DNA from: Pelagicoccus sp. SDUM812003
Lineage (GTDB): Bacteria; Verrucomicrobiota; Verrucomicrobiia; Opitutales; Opitutaceae
Direction: 5' to 3'
Assembly: GCF_031127815.1 (NCBI RefSeq)
Contig: NZ_JARXHY010000014.1
Coordinates: 105,707-169,706, forward strand
Length of the DNA stretch: 64,000 nucleotides
The number at the start of each line of letters is the position of its first letter. Within the stretch, counting starts at the first letter, position 1. Both the position numbers and the translations under genes were made by a program. Shown here in pieces: positions 63,662 through 64,000 of this stretch. The notes under the pieces are model-generated. The model did no database searches, had not been told where the DNA came from, and worked only from the letters and a program-made list of their open reading frames with translations.

Positions 63662-64000
63662 TTTTCGGCAATCTGTTGAGAGTAAAAACGGAAAAGCATG
63701 TCGCCTTCCTGCGTGAAAGCAACGCATTTGCTTACGAGGGAGCTCGCCAATTCCCAAAACGAGGAAACGCCAATGACCAGCCCCTTTAAACCTACCGACA
63801 GTGACGAGCGGACTCGGTTTCCCGGAAAGAGTGGCCGACGCAGCCCGCTTCTTCGTCCCTCGCGCAGCCGAGTCTCGCGAAACGCGCCTCTCCTCCTTGC
63901 ACGTGCGAACTGCCGAACGTGGTGCCCAGGGAGGGACTGGGTTGCTCCTTCACGTCGCAAGTCCTGCGGACCGGCTCACGCCGCCCCTTCTGCGCTCGCC
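63662..64000. other. 339-base end region without a recognised protein gene
   Basis: The first 110 bases are the upstream region of nadA. The rest is GC-rich and strongly self-complementary: CTTGCACGTG (63897-63906) pairs with CACGTCGCAAG (63952-63962, one bulge), and inside it CCCAG and CTGGG pair. A plus frame from the ATG at 63773 stays open to the edge but encodes only an Arg/Ser/Pro-rich string without a family. A structured RNA gene running over the edge is possible; I could not match it to RNase P, tmRNA, SRP or 6S RNA by eye. Confidence 0.35.

Overview
The window looks like part of a chromosome from a Verrucomicrobiota bacterium, most likely class Opitutae. This is inferred from protein character (an LL-diaminopimelate aminotransferase, an unusual EF-Tu switch I, no L30 gene) and not from an rRNA gene. 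GC content is high except in two visibly AT-richer patches, around 33-35.4 kb and 57.2-59.4 kb. Most genes lie on the minus strand. I see no insertion sequence, phage gene, CRISPR array or rRNA gene.

Layout, left to right: the end of an unidentified plus-strand gene; gltA; a partial histidine cluster transcribed hisD-hisC-hisB-hisH; a secreted LolA-like protein; guaA; and a small membrane zinc-ribbon protein. From 25.5 down to 8.2 kb runs a single minus-strand block joining the classical str, S10, spc and alpha operons: rpsL-rpsG-fusA-rpsJ-rplC-rplD-rplW-rplB-rpsS-rplV-rpsC-rplP-rpmC-rpsQ-rplN-rplX-rplE-rpsN-rpsH-rplF-rplR-rpsE-rplO-secY-rpsM-rpsK-rpsD-rpoA-rplQ. It ends in a strong terminator. 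tufA, rpmD, rpmJ, adk, map and infA are absent from it.

From 25.7 to 31.2 kb there is a three-gene unit of unknown function: a DUF2760-type membrane protein and two divergent Hsp70 proteins, the larger with a DUF3731-like C-terminal region. Next come a GntP-type permease (plus strand), a secreted S9 prolyl-oligopeptidase-type peptidase and a secreted agmatine-deiminase-family protein.

From 49.5 down to 36.8 kb is the second large expression block: tRNA-Thr, tuf, tRNA-Trp, secE, nusG, rplK, rplA, rplJ, rplL, rpoB, rpoC. It has a promoter candidate at the front, hairpins after tuf and before rpoB, and a strong terminator after rpoC. RpoC lacks three of the four cysteines of its second zinc site.

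Beyond that lie a secreted TPR protein with ExbB/ExbD-type proton-channel proteins and a TonB-like anchored protein (51-54 kb), a dimeric-dUTPase-like protein, a long Arg-rich disordered protein, ruvB, three DUF4136-type lipoproteins of which two are recent tandem duplicates, dapL, and the NAD biosynthesis pair nadA-nadB. The last 340 bases hold no recognisable protein gene and may encode a structured RNA.

How the genes work together: most of the window is core machinery for transcription, translation and Sec export, plus short biosynthetic clusters for histidine, GMP, NAD and lysine/peptidoglycan precursors. The accessory content is the Hsp70/DUF2760 unit, the envelope energy-transduction cluster, secreted hydrolases and lipoproteins.
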